A DNA stretch of 40,107 nucleotides from Verrucomicrobiaceae bacterium (GTDB lineage Bacteria > Verrucomicrobiota > Verrucomicrobiia > Verrucomicrobiales > Akkermansiaceae): positions 1 to 40,107 of the forward strand of contig JAPOLH010000003.1 in the NCBI GenBank assembly GCA_029977225.1, given 5' to 3'. This document shows, piece after piece, positions 5,976-15,341 of this stretch (position 1 is the first letter of the stretch; each line of letters begins with the position of its first letter). A model generated the notes under the pieces. That model had not been told where the DNA came from and did not search any database. It saw nothing but the letters and a program-made list of their open reading frames with translations. The position numbers and the translations under genes were made by a program.

Positions 5976-8777
5976 TCAGGCGAGGATCTGGGCGAGCACA
6001 TAGGGAAGGATGCCGCCGGAGCGGTAGTAATCCTTTTCCACGGGGGTCTCGATGCGCACGACGACCGGAACATCGAAGGAGGTGCCATCGGCCTTACGCA
6101 CGCGAAGGGTTGCTTGCTGCTGCGGCTTGAGGTTGTTGTCGATGCCCACGAGGTCGAAGGTCGCATCGGCGAGGTCCTTCACCTTATCGTAATCCGCCTT
6201 GTCGACAAAATTGCAAGGAAGCACGCCCATGCCGACGAGGTTCGAGCGATGGATACGCTCGAAAGATTTCGTGATGACCGCTTTCACGCCGAGCAAGTTG
6301 GTGCCCTTGGCGGCCCAGTCGCGGCTCGAGCCCATGCCGTAATCCTCGCCGCCGATGATGATCGTCGGGGTGCTTTGATTTTGATAAACTGCGGCCGCGT
6401 CGTAGATCGCTTGTGTTTCACCGTTGATCTTGGTGACGCCGCCTTCGGTGCCGGGCACCATGAGGTTTTTGATGCGGACATTGGCGAAGGTGCCGCGGGT
6501 CATCACACGGTCATTGCCGCGGCGCGAGCCGTAGGAATTGAAGTCGGCAAACTCCACTTTATTTTCCACGAGGTAGCGTCCGGCTGGGCTGTCCTTCTTG
6601 ATCGCGCCAGCGGGCGAGATGTGGTCGGTCGTGACCGAGTCGCCGAAGATGCCGAGCGGTCTTGCACCGATGATTTCGGTGATGTCGCGAGGTGTTGGTG
6701 TGAAGCCGTCGAAGAACGGTGGCTCTTGGATGTAGGTCGAGTTGCGATCCCACTCGTAGACATTGCCGGTGGAGGATTTGATTTCGTTCCACTTCGGATT
6801 TTGGTCGGCAAAGCCGGTGTAGAGGCGTTGGAACACATCCGGTTTGAGCGACGAGTTCATGGCCGCTTCGATTTCGGCGGAGCTTGGCCAGATGTCGTGG
6901 AGGAAAACCGGCTGACCGTCGGAGCCGAAACCGAGAGGTTCTTTTTCCATGTCGATATCGACCGTGCCAGCGATCGCGAAGGCGACGACGAGCGGTGGTG
7001 ACATCAGGAAATTGGCTTTGATCGATTGGTGAACGCGGGCCTCGAAGTTGCGGTTACCCGAGAGCACCGATGCGGCGATGATGTCTTCCGATTTTACCAC
7101 CTCCTCGATGCCGGCATCGAGTGGGCCCGAGTTGCCGATGCAGGTCGTGCAACCGTAGCCGACCGTTTGGAAGCCGAGCTTGTCGAGTTCTGCCTGGAGA
7201 CCGGTTTTGTTGAGGTAATCGGTGACGACGCGTGAGCCTGGGCCAAGTGAAGTCTTCACGGATGGTTTTACCGTGAGGCCTTTCGCGTTCGCCTTCTTGG
7301 CGAGCAGACCCGCGGCGAGCATCACGCTTGGGTTCGAGGTGTTGGTGCAGGATGTGATTGCGGCGATGAGCACCGAACCGTGGGTGATCGTGTCCTTGAT
7401 GCCGCCTTTGCTGTCGACACTGACTTCCCAAAGCGGGTAGGCAGGGGTATCGCTGTTTTCGGTGACGACACCGACTTCGGCGCCGAGCGCACGTGCGGCG
7501 CCAGTGGCATCATCGGGCATGCTGTCGAGCGTGGCAGGAAGTTTAAGTGGTTCGGCGGATCCGGCGGCGGGTTGTTTATTGTAACCATCGGGCGCAGGAC
7601 CGGTGAGCAGCGAGGCCCACTTTGATTTGAGTGAATCGAGCTCGATGCGGTCTTGCGGGCGCTTTGGTCCGGCGACGCCGGGCTTGACCTTGGAGAGATC
7701 GATTTCGACCACTTGGGAAAATTCGAGTGCGTCCTTTTCGGTTGGGATGCCCCAGAGCCCTTGAGCCTTGTAGTAATTTTCGACGGTTTTGCAGAGTTCG
7801 GGCGAGCGTCCGGTACCGGCGAGGTAGCCGGTGGTGATTTCGTCGATCCCGAAGAAGCCCATCGTCGCGCCGTATTCCGGGGCCATGTTGGCGATGGTTG
7901 CGCGGTCGGGCAGCGAGAGGGCTTTGGCGCCGGGTCCGTAGAACTCGACAAATTTTCCGACGACTTTCGTTTTGCGAAGGATCTCGGTGACGAGCAGAAC
8001 AAGGTCGGTGGCAGTAACGCCGGTCGCGAGTTCGCCGGTGAGGTGGACGCCGACGACTTCGGGGACAAGGAAAGTGACTGGTTGGCCGAGCATGCCAGCT
8101 TCCGCTTCGATGCCGCCGACGCCCCAGCCGACGACGCCGAGACCATTGATCATCGTCGTGTGCGAATCGGTGCCGACGAGTGTGTCGGGGTAGAAGACGC
8201 CATCTTTTTCGAGCACGCATTTGGCGAGGTGCTCGAGGTTCACTTGGTGGACGATGCCGATGCCGGGTGGCACGACTTTGAAGGTATCGAATGCTTGCTC
8301 GCCCCATTTCAGGAACTCGTAGCGTTCGCGGTTGCGGTGGAACTCGAGGTCGAGGTTGCGGTTGAGCGAGTCGCCGGTGCCTGCATAGTCCACCTGCACC
8401 GAGTGGTCGACGACGAGGTCGACCGGTACGAGCGGTTCGATCATTTTCGCATCACGGCCCATGCCGTGGACAGCTGAGCGCATGGCGGCGAGATCGACCA
8501 GAAGCGGCACGCCGGTGAAGTCTTGAAGAACGATGCGTGCGACCACGAAGGGGATCTCATAGTCGCCCGGATTTTTCGCGTTGTAAGCAGCGAGGTTGGC
8601 GATGTCCTTGTCGCTGACCTTGAGTCCGTCGTTGTTACGAAGCAGTGATTCCAATACGATGCGGATTGAAACCGGCAGGCGGGAAAGGTTAGAAAATCCG
8701 TGTTCGGCGAGAGCGGGCAGCGAATGGAATTTGCCCTCGGCTCCGGTGCCGGTGGTGAATGTGCGGAGTGTGTTCAT
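5976..8777 (-). CDS. acnA: Aconitate hydratase A
   Basis: A [4Fe-4S] enzyme interconverting citrate and isocitrate in the TCA cycle. The 933-aa product carries the AcnA signatures: [10 protein letters not shown] and [13 protein letters not shown] early, [21 protein letters not shown], the cluster ligands in [13 protein letters not shown] and [14 protein letters not shown], and the C-terminal swivel domain ([31 protein letters not shown]). The ATG at 8777 ([10 protein letters not shown]) is preferred over the track start at 8825, whose extra 16 residues lack family character. The protein is some 40 residues longer than typical AcnA because of an acidic, Ala/Pro-rich stretch just before the first cluster motif (about residues 395-460). 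It is divergent from guaB across 203 bp, which must hold both promoters. Confidence 0.96.
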   Translation of the reverse strand: MNTLRTFTTGTGAEGKFHSLPALAEHGFSNLSRLPVSIRIVLESLLRNNDGLKVSDKDIANLAAYNAKNPGDYEIPFVVARIVLQDFTGVPLLVDLAAMRSAVHGMGRDAKMIEPLVPVDLVVDHSVQVDYAGTGDSLNRNLDLEFHRNRERYEFLKWGEQAFDTFKVVPPGIGIVHQVNLEHLAKCVLEKDGVFYPDTLVGTDSHTTMINGLGVVGWGVGGIEAEAGMLGQPVTFLVPEVVGVHLTGELATGVTATDLVLLVTEILRKTKVVGKFVEFYGPGAKALSLPDRATIANMAPEYGATMGFFGIDEITTGYLAGTGRSPELCKTVENYYKAQGLWGIPTEKDALEFSQVVEIDLSKVKPGVAGPKRPQDRIELDSLKSKWASLLTGPAPDGYNKQPAAGSAEPLKLPATLDSMPDDATGAARALGAEVGVVTENSDTPAYPLWEVSVDSKGGIKDTITHGSVLIAAITSCTNTSNPSVMLAAGLLAKKANAKGLTVKPSVKTSLGPGSRVVTDYLNKTGLQAELDKLGFQTVGYGCTTCIGNSGPLDAGIEEVVKSEDIIAASVLSGNRNFEARVHQSIKANFLMSPPLVVAFAIAGTVDIDMEKEPLGFGSDGQPVFLHDIWPSSAEIEAAMNSSLKPDVFQRLYTGFADQNPKWNEIKSSTGNVYEWDRNSTYIQEPPFFDGFTPTPRDITEIIGARPLGIFGDSVTTDHISPAGAIKKDSPAGRYLVENKVEFADFNSYGSRRGNDRVMTRGTFANVRIKNLMVPGTEGGVTKINGETQAIYDAAAVYQNQSTPTIIIGGEDYGMGSSRDWAAKGTNLLGVKAVITKSFERIHRSNLVGMGVLPCNFVDKADYDKVKDLADATFDLVGIDNNLKPQQQATLRVRKADGTSFDVPVVVRIETPVEKDYYRSGGILPYVLAQILA

Positions 8778-8980
8778 GATGCTGTGAGGATTGCGCTGTA
8801 GTGGCGATCGTGCCATGTGGGGCACGGAGCTGACGGGCGGAGGCTAGCGGCAGGTCGGGATTTGTCAAAATCGTTTGATTGGCGTTTGCATCTGGCTGCG
8901 TCACGGTTTTTTTGGTCGGGAATTTGGTATTTTCCAAGATTCGGGCTTGCATCGGCGGTGGCGGTTCTATTGACTCCCCC

Positions 8981-10435
8981 ATGGCGGATATTTCACTCGG
9001 ATTGTCATTTGATGATGTCTTGCTGGTGCCGGCCCTTAGCTCGGTTTTGCCAGGAGAAGCGGATCTTTCGACTTTGCTTGCGGAGGGGATTCCTTTGTCC
9101 CTTCCGGTGGTTTCGGCGGCAATGGACACGGTTTCAGAGCATGATCTTGCGATTGCCTTGGCTCGCGAGGGCGGCATGGGAGTGATTCACCGGGCCTGCC
9201 CGATCGACGAGCAAATCGTGATGGTTTCACGGGTCAAGCGTTCGGAAAACGCGGTGATCCTCAAGCCGCACACCGTGCGCAAGGAGGACACCGTCGACCA
9301 TGTGCGCGAAATCATGGCGAAGAACGGATTTTCAGGGTTCCCGGTCATTGATGCAGAGGGCCACCTTGAAGGCATGGTCACTGGTCGCGACGTGCGCTAC
9401 TTGGATCGCACTGATGCGACGGTCGCCGATGTGATGACGCCCAAAGAGCGGTTGATTACCGCGCCGCCGACCACCAGCTTGGAAGAGGCGCGGAGGATTT
9501 TGTATCAGAATCGTATTGAGAAACTTCCGCTTGTTGATGCGAATGGAAAACTCGCGGGACTGATCACTGGTTCGGACATCGAGAAGCGCGTCACCTTTAC
9601 CCAAGCGGCAAAAGACGCCAATGGTCGCCTGCGTTGTGGTGCGGCGGTGGGTGTGGGCCCGGATTGCATTGATCGTGGCAAGGCGCTGATCGAGGCCGGT
9701 GCGGATGCATTGTTCATTGATGCGGCGACGGGTCACACGCGTCATGTCATGGGAGTGATTGAAAAACTTCGGAGTCTTTCGGCCGTGCCGGTCGTGGCGG
9801 GCAATGTTGTGACCGAGCAGGGTGCTCGCGATTTGGTGAAAGCGGGTGCAAATGCGATCAAGGTTGGCGTTGGCCCCGGTTCAATTTGCACGACGCGTGT
9901 GATTTCCGGTGTGGGCATGCCGCAATTCACGGCAATCCGCAATGTGGCCGATCACTGTCGCGAGAATGGTGTGAAGGTCATCGCCGATGGTGGCATTCGT
10001 TATTCTGGCGACATCGTTAAGGCACTGGCAGCGGGTGCGGACTTGGTGATGCTTGGATCGCTGCTTGCGGGCACGCGTGAGAGCCCGGGCCAGACGGTTC
10101 ATTTCCAAGGTCGTCGATTCAAAACCTATCGTGGTATGGGATCGATTGGTGCGATGCAAAAAGGCGCGGGCGATCGCTATGGTCAGAACAGCTCGGGCAA
10201 GCTCGTTGCCGAGGGAGTCGAGGGACGCGTGCCATACAAGGGTCCGCTCTCGGATGTCATTTTCCAACTCATGGGCGGGCTCAAATCCGGCATGGGATAT
10301 GTCGGGGCTTCAAACTTGAGTGAGCTTCGCGAACGCGCGCAGTTCACGCGTATCACTGCAGGTGGTCTCCGCGAGAGCCATGTGCATGACATCGTCATCA
10401 CCGAAGAACCAACGAACTATCAGCCGATCGGTTGA
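8981..10435 (+). CDS. guaB: Inosine-5'-monophosphate dehydrogenase
   Basis: GuaB oxidises IMP to XMP with NAD+, the committed step of guanine nucleotide synthesis. The 484-aa product has the N-terminal barrel start ([18 protein letters not shown]), two CBS domains in the middle (about residues 90-205; [20 protein letters not shown] and [20 protein letters not shown]), the catalytic loop [18 protein letters not shown] with the nucleophilic Cys near residue 300, and the flap [17 protein letters not shown]. The start at 8981 is chosen because family members begin just before SFDDVLL; the track's 34 upstream residues are not family-like. guaA follows after 43 AT-rich bases. Confidence 0.97.
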   Translation: MADISLGLSFDDVLLVPALSSVLPGEADLSTLLAEGIPLSLPVVSAAMDTVSEHDLAIALAREGGMGVIHRACPIDEQIVMVSRVKRSENAVILKPHTVRKEDTVDHVREIMAKNGFSGFPVIDAEGHLEGMVTGRDVRYLDRTDATVADVMTPKERLITAPPTTSLEEARRILYQNRIEKLPLVDANGKLAGLITGSDIEKRVTFTQAAKDANGRLRCGAAVGVGPDCIDRGKALIEAGADALFIDAATGHTRHVMGVIEKLRSLSAVPVVAGNVVTEQGARDLVKAGANAIKVGVGPGSICTTRVISGVGMPQFTAIRNVADHCRENGVKVIADGGIRYSGDIVKALAAGADLVMLGSLLAGTRESPGQTVHFQGRRFKTYRGMGSIGAMQKGAGDRYGQNSSGKLVAEGVEGRVPYKGPLSDVIFQLMGGLKSGMGYVGASNLSELRERAQFTRITAGGLRESHVHDIVITEEPTNYQPIG

Positions 10436-10478
10436 TAGTTGATCTTAAAATTTTAACACACATTTCATTTATATTTCG

Positions 10479-12002
10479 ATGCACGACAGCGACCATGTGG
10501 CAGTGATAGATTTTGGTTCCCAGTACACGCAGCTCATTGTGCGGCGGGTACGGGAACTGGGTTTTTTCGCGAAACTTTATGCGATTGAGGATTTTCCCGA
10601 GATCGGAAAACCCGGGGCGATCATCCTTTCGGGCGGGCCAAAGAGCACCAGCGAGGCTGATGCGCCGGATCTGGATTTCGAAGCACTCAAAGCCTTCGGG
10701 GTGCCGGTGCTAGGTGTTTGCTATGGCATGCAATTGCTCAACATCAAGTTTGGCGGAACGGTTGAAGCCAGCAACCGACGTGAGTATGGTCCGGCCAATC
10801 TTTTTCCCAGCGAATGTAAAGGGCTGTACGAAGGGATTTCCAGTTCTTCGCAGGTTTGGATGAGCCATTCCGACACCGTCAAGGTGCTGCCCGATGGTGC
10901 GAAGGTGCTTGCGACCAATCAACATGGAACGCCGGTTTCGCTACAATGGCATGACAGGTTTTTTGGCATCCAGTTTCACCCGGAGGTGACTCATAGCCAC
11001 GAGGGCTTGCGAATCCTCCACAATTTCCTGCTCAACGCAAAAAATCTGCTGCCGTTTCGGATCGATGACTTCAAGCGTGAGATCATCGACGGCATTCGAG
11101 AAAAGGTTGGCAACAAACAGATCGTATGCGGCGTTTCCGGTGGTGTCGACAGCACGGTGCTGGCGGTGCTATTGCACGAAGCCGGGGCCAACATCCGCGC
11201 AATTTTTGTCGATCACGGCTTGATGCGCAAAGACGAGGGCGAGGAGGTTCGCAACAACTTCCACCGCATGGGCGTGCCGATCGAGACGGTCGATTGTTCC
11301 GAGCGTTTCATGACGGCGCTGGATGGCGTCGATGATCCGGAGAAAAAGCGTGTGATCATTGGGAACCTGTTCATCGATGTGTTTTGGGACGCGGTCGGTG
11401 ATGCCGAAATGCTCGCTCAAGGAACGCTTTATCCGGATGTCATTGAGAGCGCATCGAACGCTCGATCGAAGGCCTCGAAGATCAAGACCCACCACAACCG
11501 TGTTGACCGAATTCTTGAACTGCAGGCACAAGGCAAGGTGCTTGAGCCGCTTGCGGAGCTCTTCAAGGATGAGGTTCGTGCGCTCGGTGCTTCCTTGGGA
11601 ATCCCGCACGACATTTTGCATCGTCATCCATTTCCCGGTCCGGGTCTTGCGGTGCGCTGCCCGGGCGTGATCACCGAGGATCGTCTGCGGATCATCCGCG
11701 AGTGCGACGCTATTTTCATCGGCAAGCTCAAGGAGCACGGCTGGTACGAACGCGTGTGGCAGGCTTATGCCGGCTTGATCCCCGTGAAAACCGTCGGGGT
11801 CAAGGGCGACGAACGCAGCTACGAGTGGGCGATATCACTGCGTGCGGTGGTGTCAGAGGATGCCATGACTGCCGACTGGGTCGAGCTCCCGCCGCAATTG
11901 CTGCGCGAGACCAGTCATCGCATTCTCAACGAAGTGAAGGGAATCAACCGCGTGCTATACGATATCTCGACCAAGCCGCCAGCAAGTATCGAGTGGGAGT
12001 GA
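10479..12002 (+). CDS. guaA: GMP synthase (glutamine-hydrolysing)
   Basis: GuaA converts XMP to GMP using ATP and glutamine, completing the pathway begun by guaB upstream. The 507-aa product has a class I glutamine amidotransferase domain (nucleophile Cys81 in GVCYGMQLL; His/Glu in FHPEVTHS near 167), an ATP-pyrophosphatase domain with PP-loop GVSGGVDSTV near residue 220, and the C-terminal dimerisation domain ending in the invariant KPPASIEWE. Length is typical (about 510-525). A strong terminator follows 24 bp after the stop, marking the end of the guaBA operon. Confidence 0.98.
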   Translation: MHDSDHVAVIDFGSQYTQLIVRRVRELGFFAKLYAIEDFPEIGKPGAIILSGGPKSTSEADAPDLDFEALKAFGVPVLGVCYGMQLLNIKFGGTVEASNRREYGPANLFPSECKGLYEGISSSSQVWMSHSDTVKVLPDGAKVLATNQHGTPVSLQWHDRFFGIQFHPEVTHSHEGLRILHNFLLNAKNLLPFRIDDFKREIIDGIREKVGNKQIVCGVSGGVDSTVLAVLLHEAGANIRAIFVDHGLMRKDEGEEVRNNFHRMGVPIETVDCSERFMTALDGVDDPEKKRVIIGNLFIDVFWDAVGDAEMLAQGTLYPDVIESASNARSKASKIKTHHNRVDRILELQAQGKVLEPLAELFKDEVRALGASLGIPHDILHRHPFPGPGLAVRCPGVITEDRLRIIRECDAIFIGKLKEHGWYERVWQAYAGLIPVKTVGVKGDERSYEWAISLRAVVSEDAMTADWVELPPQLLRETSHRILNEVKGINRVLYDISTKPPASIEWE

Positions 12003-12025
12003 TTTTTTGGATTTCGCGCCGCTAT

Positions 12026-12057
12026 AAAAAAGCACGACTGTTATGTCGTGCTTTTTT
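12026..12057 (+). terminator. Rho-independent terminator after guaA
   Basis: A perfect 13-bp stem, AAAAAAGCACGAC (12026-12038) and GTCGTGCTTTTTT (12045-12057), with loop TGTTAT, ends in a T-run. Its A-rich 5' side makes it symmetric, so it could also stop transcription of the converging dedA gene, whose stop lies 42 bp away. Confidence 0.92.
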
Positions 12058-12098
12058 GTTTGTTTAAAAATTGAAGATATTTGCCAGAACGACTTTCC

Positions 12099-12740
12099 TT
12101 ATTTCTCTGGACGTTTGTATTTCGCACGGAGGATTTCGATCACCATGGGAAGGAGTGAGAAAGCGATGATGCCGAGGACGACGAGTTCGAAGTTTTTCTT
12201 CACGATCGGGATGTTGCCAAAGAACCAACCGGCGGGGAGGATCGTGACGACCCAGAGGATGGCGCCGATCACATTGAAGAACATGAAGCGTTTGTAATCC
12301 ATGTTGCCGGTGCCCGCGACGAAGGGGGCGAATGTGCGGATGATCGGAACAAAGCGGGCGATGATGATGGTTTTGCCGCCGTAGCGTTGGTAGAATTCGT
12401 TGGTTTTTTCGATGTGCGATGGCTTCACAATTTTCGGGAAGGTCCGCATCATCCAAGAGCCAAATTTTTTTCCGATCCAGTAGTTCACTGTGTCGCCGAT
12501 GATCGCAGCAACGAGGATGATGAGGCCGGCGAGCCAGATGTTGAGCCCGGACAAGGGGTCGGCTGCCATGGCGCCGACGGCGAAAAGCAGTGAATCGCCG
12601 GGCAGGAAGGGGGTGATGACGAGGCCAGTCTCGCAAAAGATGATGAGAAAGAGGAGCCCGTAGACCAGCGAACCGTAGGTGCTGGTGAAGGTCGTGAGGT
12701 GCTCCTGGATGTGGAGGATGAAGTCGATCGTTTCTTTCAT
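12099..12740 (-). CDS. DedA family membrane protein
   Basis: A 213-aa polytopic inner-membrane protein of the DedA/VTT (SNARE-associated) family; members with known function flip undecaprenyl phosphate or phosphatidylethanolamine. It shows the conserved FCETGLVITPFLPGDSLLF motif near residue 35 (Glu and the Pro-Gly-Asp re-entrant loop) and RFVPIIRTFAPFVAGTGNM near residue 128 with the conserved Arg pair. About five hydrophobic segments are visible. It starts 3 bp after the gpsA stop, so it is probably the last gene of a plsY-gpsA-dedA unit, a sensible phospholipid context. Confidence 0.92.
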   Translation of the reverse strand: MKETIDFILHIQEHLTTFTSTYGSLVYGLLFLIIFCETGLVITPFLPGDSLLFAVGAMAADPLSGLNIWLAGLIILVAAIIGDTVNYWIGKKFGSWMMRTFPKIVKPSHIEKTNEFYQRYGGKTIIIARFVPIIRTFAPFVAGTGNMDYKRFMFFNVIGAILWVVTILPAGWFFGNIPIVKKNFELVVLGIIAFSLLPMVIEILRAKYKRPEK

Positions 12741-12743
12741 GGC

Positions 12744-13754
12744 TTAGCTGGATTCGGGGCGAGGGTCGCGATTGAGAAGATCGTGCATCGCGGTCGCGGC
12801 CTGTTTGTTTTCGTAGAGGACCGAATAAACCGCGTCGAGGATGGGAGTGCGGACGCCAGCCTTGCGGGCGGCGCCATGGATGGAGAGCGTGTTGGGCACG
12901 CCTTCGGCGACCATGCCGAGGGATTGAACGGCTTGATCGAGCGATTGGCCTTTGCCAAGGGCGAGGCCAACGCGGTGGTTGCGCGAGTGCTCAGAGAAGC
13001 AGGTGACGATTAGGTCGCCGACGCCGGAGAGGCCTGCAAATGTTTCGGGGTTGCCGCCAAGGGCGGTGCCGAGTCGAGTCATCTCAGCGAGGGCGCGGGT
13101 GACGAGAGCGGCGACCGCGTTATCGCCAAGGCCGAGGCCATGGGCCATGCCAGCGGCAATCGCGTAAACATTTTTTACCGCGCCGCCGATTTCAGCACCG
13201 GCAATGTCGGTGCTGGTGTAGGAGCGAAAGTGCGGGAGGGTGAAGAGTTGTTGGAGTTCGGAGGCAAGCTGAGCGTCTTCCGAAGCGATGACTGCGCAGG
13301 TTACGAGATCATTGGCGATCTCCTCTGCGTGGTTGGGTCCAGTGAGTACGGCGATTGGGTTGTGGGGAAAAATTTCGCGCAGGATTTCGCTCATGCGCTC
13401 GCCGGTGTTGCGCTCGATGCCTTTCGCACAGGTGAGCAATGGCACATCGTTGGAAATTCCAGCGGCCTTGAGTTTTTCCGCCTCACTGCGAATCGCGAGG
13501 GTCGGCACGGCAAAGATGACGAGCGGATGGCTGATCGCTTCGCGGTGGTCGGTGGTGGCGCGGACGTGCGAGGCCAGCTGAACCTCGGTGAGGTACTTTG
13601 GATTGCGGTGATCACGGTTGATGCCTTCGGCGCATGATGGCTCGTTGGAGACGAGAACGATCGATTCAAGCTTTGGCGTGAGAAGTTTTGCCAAAGAGGT
13701 GCCCAGAGAGCCCGCGCCGAGAATGGCGGCCGATGTGATGGAGTGAATGGCCAT
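12744..13754 (-). CDS. gpsA: NAD(P)-dependent glycerol-3-phosphate dehydrogenase
   Basis: GpsA reduces dihydroxyacetone phosphate to sn-glycerol-3-phosphate, the backbone donor for phospholipids. The 336-aa product has the N-terminal Rossmann loop AAILGAGSLGTSLAKLL (residues 9-25), the segment VLTGPNHAEEIA, the catalytic Lys in GGAVKNVYAIAAGMAHGLGLG and the substrate-binding Arg/Asn in HSRNHRVGLALGKG. Length fits the family. It sits 35 bp after plsY, which consumes its product, and 3 bp before dedA. Confidence 0.96.
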   Translation of the reverse strand: MAIHSITSAAILGAGSLGTSLAKLLTPKLESIVLVSNEPSCAEGINRDHRNPKYLTEVQLASHVRATTDHREAISHPLVIFAVPTLAIRSEAEKLKAAGISNDVPLLTCAKGIERNTGERMSEILREIFPHNPIAVLTGPNHAEEIANDLVTCAVIASEDAQLASELQQLFTLPHFRSYTSTDIAGAEIGGAVKNVYAIAAGMAHGLGLGDNAVAALVTRALAEMTRLGTALGGNPETFAGLSGVGDLIVTCFSEHSRNHRVGLALGKGQSLDQAVQSLGMVAEGVPNTLSIHGAARKAGVRTPILDAVYSVLYENKQAATAMHDLLNRDPRPESS

Positions 13755-13789
13755 GGATGCGTTGAATGGACGGTGCGCAGTATTTTGTC

Positions 13790-14491
13790 TTAAGCGGATT
13801 TTTTACCAAAGCGGTGTTCGGTGCCATCCATGAGTCGCCGGAAATTCACGCGATGTTTCCACACGGCGAGAATTGCGATGACGATGGTGAACGCGAGCAA
13901 TGGTTTGTTCCATGTGCCGTCCTGGATGCGGCCATGATGCCATGATCCCCAGAGCGTGAGAAAGGGCAGCGATACTGCTGCGCCGACGCTGGCGACAGAG
14001 ACATAGCGCGTGGTGATGAATAGTAGGCCCCAGATTGCGAGTAAGATAATTACTGCAAAGGGCATCAGCGCGAGCAGAACGCCTCCGGATGTGGCGATGC
14101 CCTTGCCGCCCTTGAAGTTTACCCATGGCGAATAATTGTGACCGAGCACCGCGCAGAGGGCGGCGATGACATGGGTGATTTGGGCCTTCATGGCCGAAGC
14201 GGCGGGTAATTCCATGACCCATGATTCTGGCAATCCAAGCGGGATGCCCGGTGCTCGGCCTGCGATCTGGATGAAGTTGATGGCGAGTACCACTGGGATG
14301 AAACCTTTCAACACATCGAGCAAGAGGCAGGCGTAGCCGTATTTTTTGCCAACGACTCGCAGCACATTGGTAGCGCCGATGTTGCCGGATCCGTGCTCGC
14401 GGATGTTGATGCCTTTGGCTTTGGAAATGATCAGCCCGAAGGGTATCGAGCCGAGCAGGAAGGCGAGAATAGGGCAGAACCAGAGTTGCAT
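13790..14491 (-). CDS. plsY: Glycerol-3-phosphate acyltransferase PlsY
   Basis: PlsY acylates glycerol-3-phosphate from acyl-phosphate at the inner membrane, the first step of phosphatidic acid synthesis. The 233-aa product shows the three family motifs: GSIPFGLIISK near residue 14, HGSGNIGATNVLRVVGKK near residue 33, and GHNYSPWVNFKGGKGIATSGG near residue 115, with several membrane spans. The ORF track starts at 14614, but the 41 extra residues are Ser/Pro-rich shadow sequence; ATG 14491 (MQLWFCPILAFLLGSIPFG) is the natural start. The protein is slightly longer than the usual 200 because of a loop around residues 80-105. Confidence 0.94.
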   Translation of the reverse strand: MQLWFCPILAFLLGSIPFGLIISKAKGINIREHGSGNIGATNVLRVVGKKYGYACLLLDVLKGFIPVVLAINFIQIAGRAPGIPLGLPESWVMELPAASAMKAQITHVIAALCAVLGHNYSPWVNFKGGKGIATSGGVLLALMPFAVIILLAIWGLLFITTRYVSVASVGAAVSLPFLTLWGSWHHGRIQDGTWNKPLLAFTIVIAILAVWKHRVNFRRLMDGTEHRFGKKSA

Positions 14492-14543
14492 CAAGGTGGG
14501 TGAGGCGGATGAATCGAAGGGTAGCCTAGCGGAGCATGAGTGC

Positions 14544-15161
14544 TTATTCGAGCGTGGCGCTGAGGATCGTGACGGCGGTGTTGGGCACATCTTCGGCGGG
14601 CATTTCGATGGCATCGCCGGTGGCCGGGTGGAGCATTTTCATTTTGCCGATGCCAGTTGCTGAGGACTTGATCTTGTCGACCACCTCCATGCCTTCGACG
14701 ACCGATCCGAAGACCGCGTAGCCACCGTTGCTTGGGTAGTCTAGCATCGCGTTGTTTTGAACGTTGATAAAAAATTGGGCTTTCGCGCTGTTGGGGTCGT
14801 TGGTGCGGGCCATGGCGATCGTCCCTCGGGTGTTTTTAAGTCCGTTTTTGCCTTCGTTGATAATGGGCTTGCCGGCTGGTTTCTCGACGAGGGCGCCGTC
14901 CTTCGATTCAAAGCCACCACCCTGGATCATGAAACCATCGATGACGCGGTGGAAGACTGTGCCGTCGTAGTGTTTCTTTTTCACATAATCGACAAAGTTG
15001 GCGACGGTGACCGGGGCTTTGTCTTTGTTGAGTTCGAGAACGATGTCGCCGTGATTGGTCTTGAGGCGGACCTTGGTGGTGGGTTTGACGGTTTTTTCTG
15101 CATCGGCGAAAACCGTGAGCGGAGCGAGCAAGGCGAGGAGAAAGGTGATGGTGCGTTTCAT
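14544..15161 (-). CDS. Secreted cyclophilin-type peptidyl-prolyl isomerase
   Basis: A 205-aa cyclophilin that catalyses proline cis/trans isomerisation, probably in the periplasm (PpiA-like). The N-terminus is a signal peptide ([19 protein letters not shown], cleavage likely before DAEK). The cyclophilin fold starts at [14 protein letters not shown]; active-site stretches [19 protein letters not shown] (catalytic Arg), [19 protein letters not shown] and [14 protein letters not shown] are all present. The start at 15161 is chosen for the signal peptide; the track's upstream extension is not plausible. It lies 52 bp before plsY on the same strand. Confidence 0.93.
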   Translation of the reverse strand: MKRTITFLLALLAPLTVFADAEKTVKPTTKVRLKTNHGDIVLELNKDKAPVTVANFVDYVKKKHYDGTVFHRVIDGFMIQGGGFESKDGALVEKPAGKPIINEGKNGLKNTRGTIAMARTNDPNSAKAQFFINVQNNAMLDYPSNGGYAVFGSVVEGMEVVDKIKSSATGIGKMKMLHPATGDAIEMPAEDVPNTAVTILSATLE

Positions 15162-15341
15162 CGGGTCGATTTCTAGCTGAGGCCTGAGTGCAGGACAAGG
15201 AATGAGTTCCGATGGGGGGCGATGTGGAAATCTTAGGATTATTCGTCTTCGCATGCATGCGCTCCGTGCATTTGGTTAACCATGGGAGGCCCTGAGCTAT
15301 GGCCAGAATAATTCCCAGAGAAAAGTCGCGTGTCCGCCGGT

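Noticed and set aside
5955-7001. 348-aa plus-strand ORF, and a 274-aa one at 7653-8477
   Set aside because: Both are shadows of acnA on the opposite strand, with no family features of their own.
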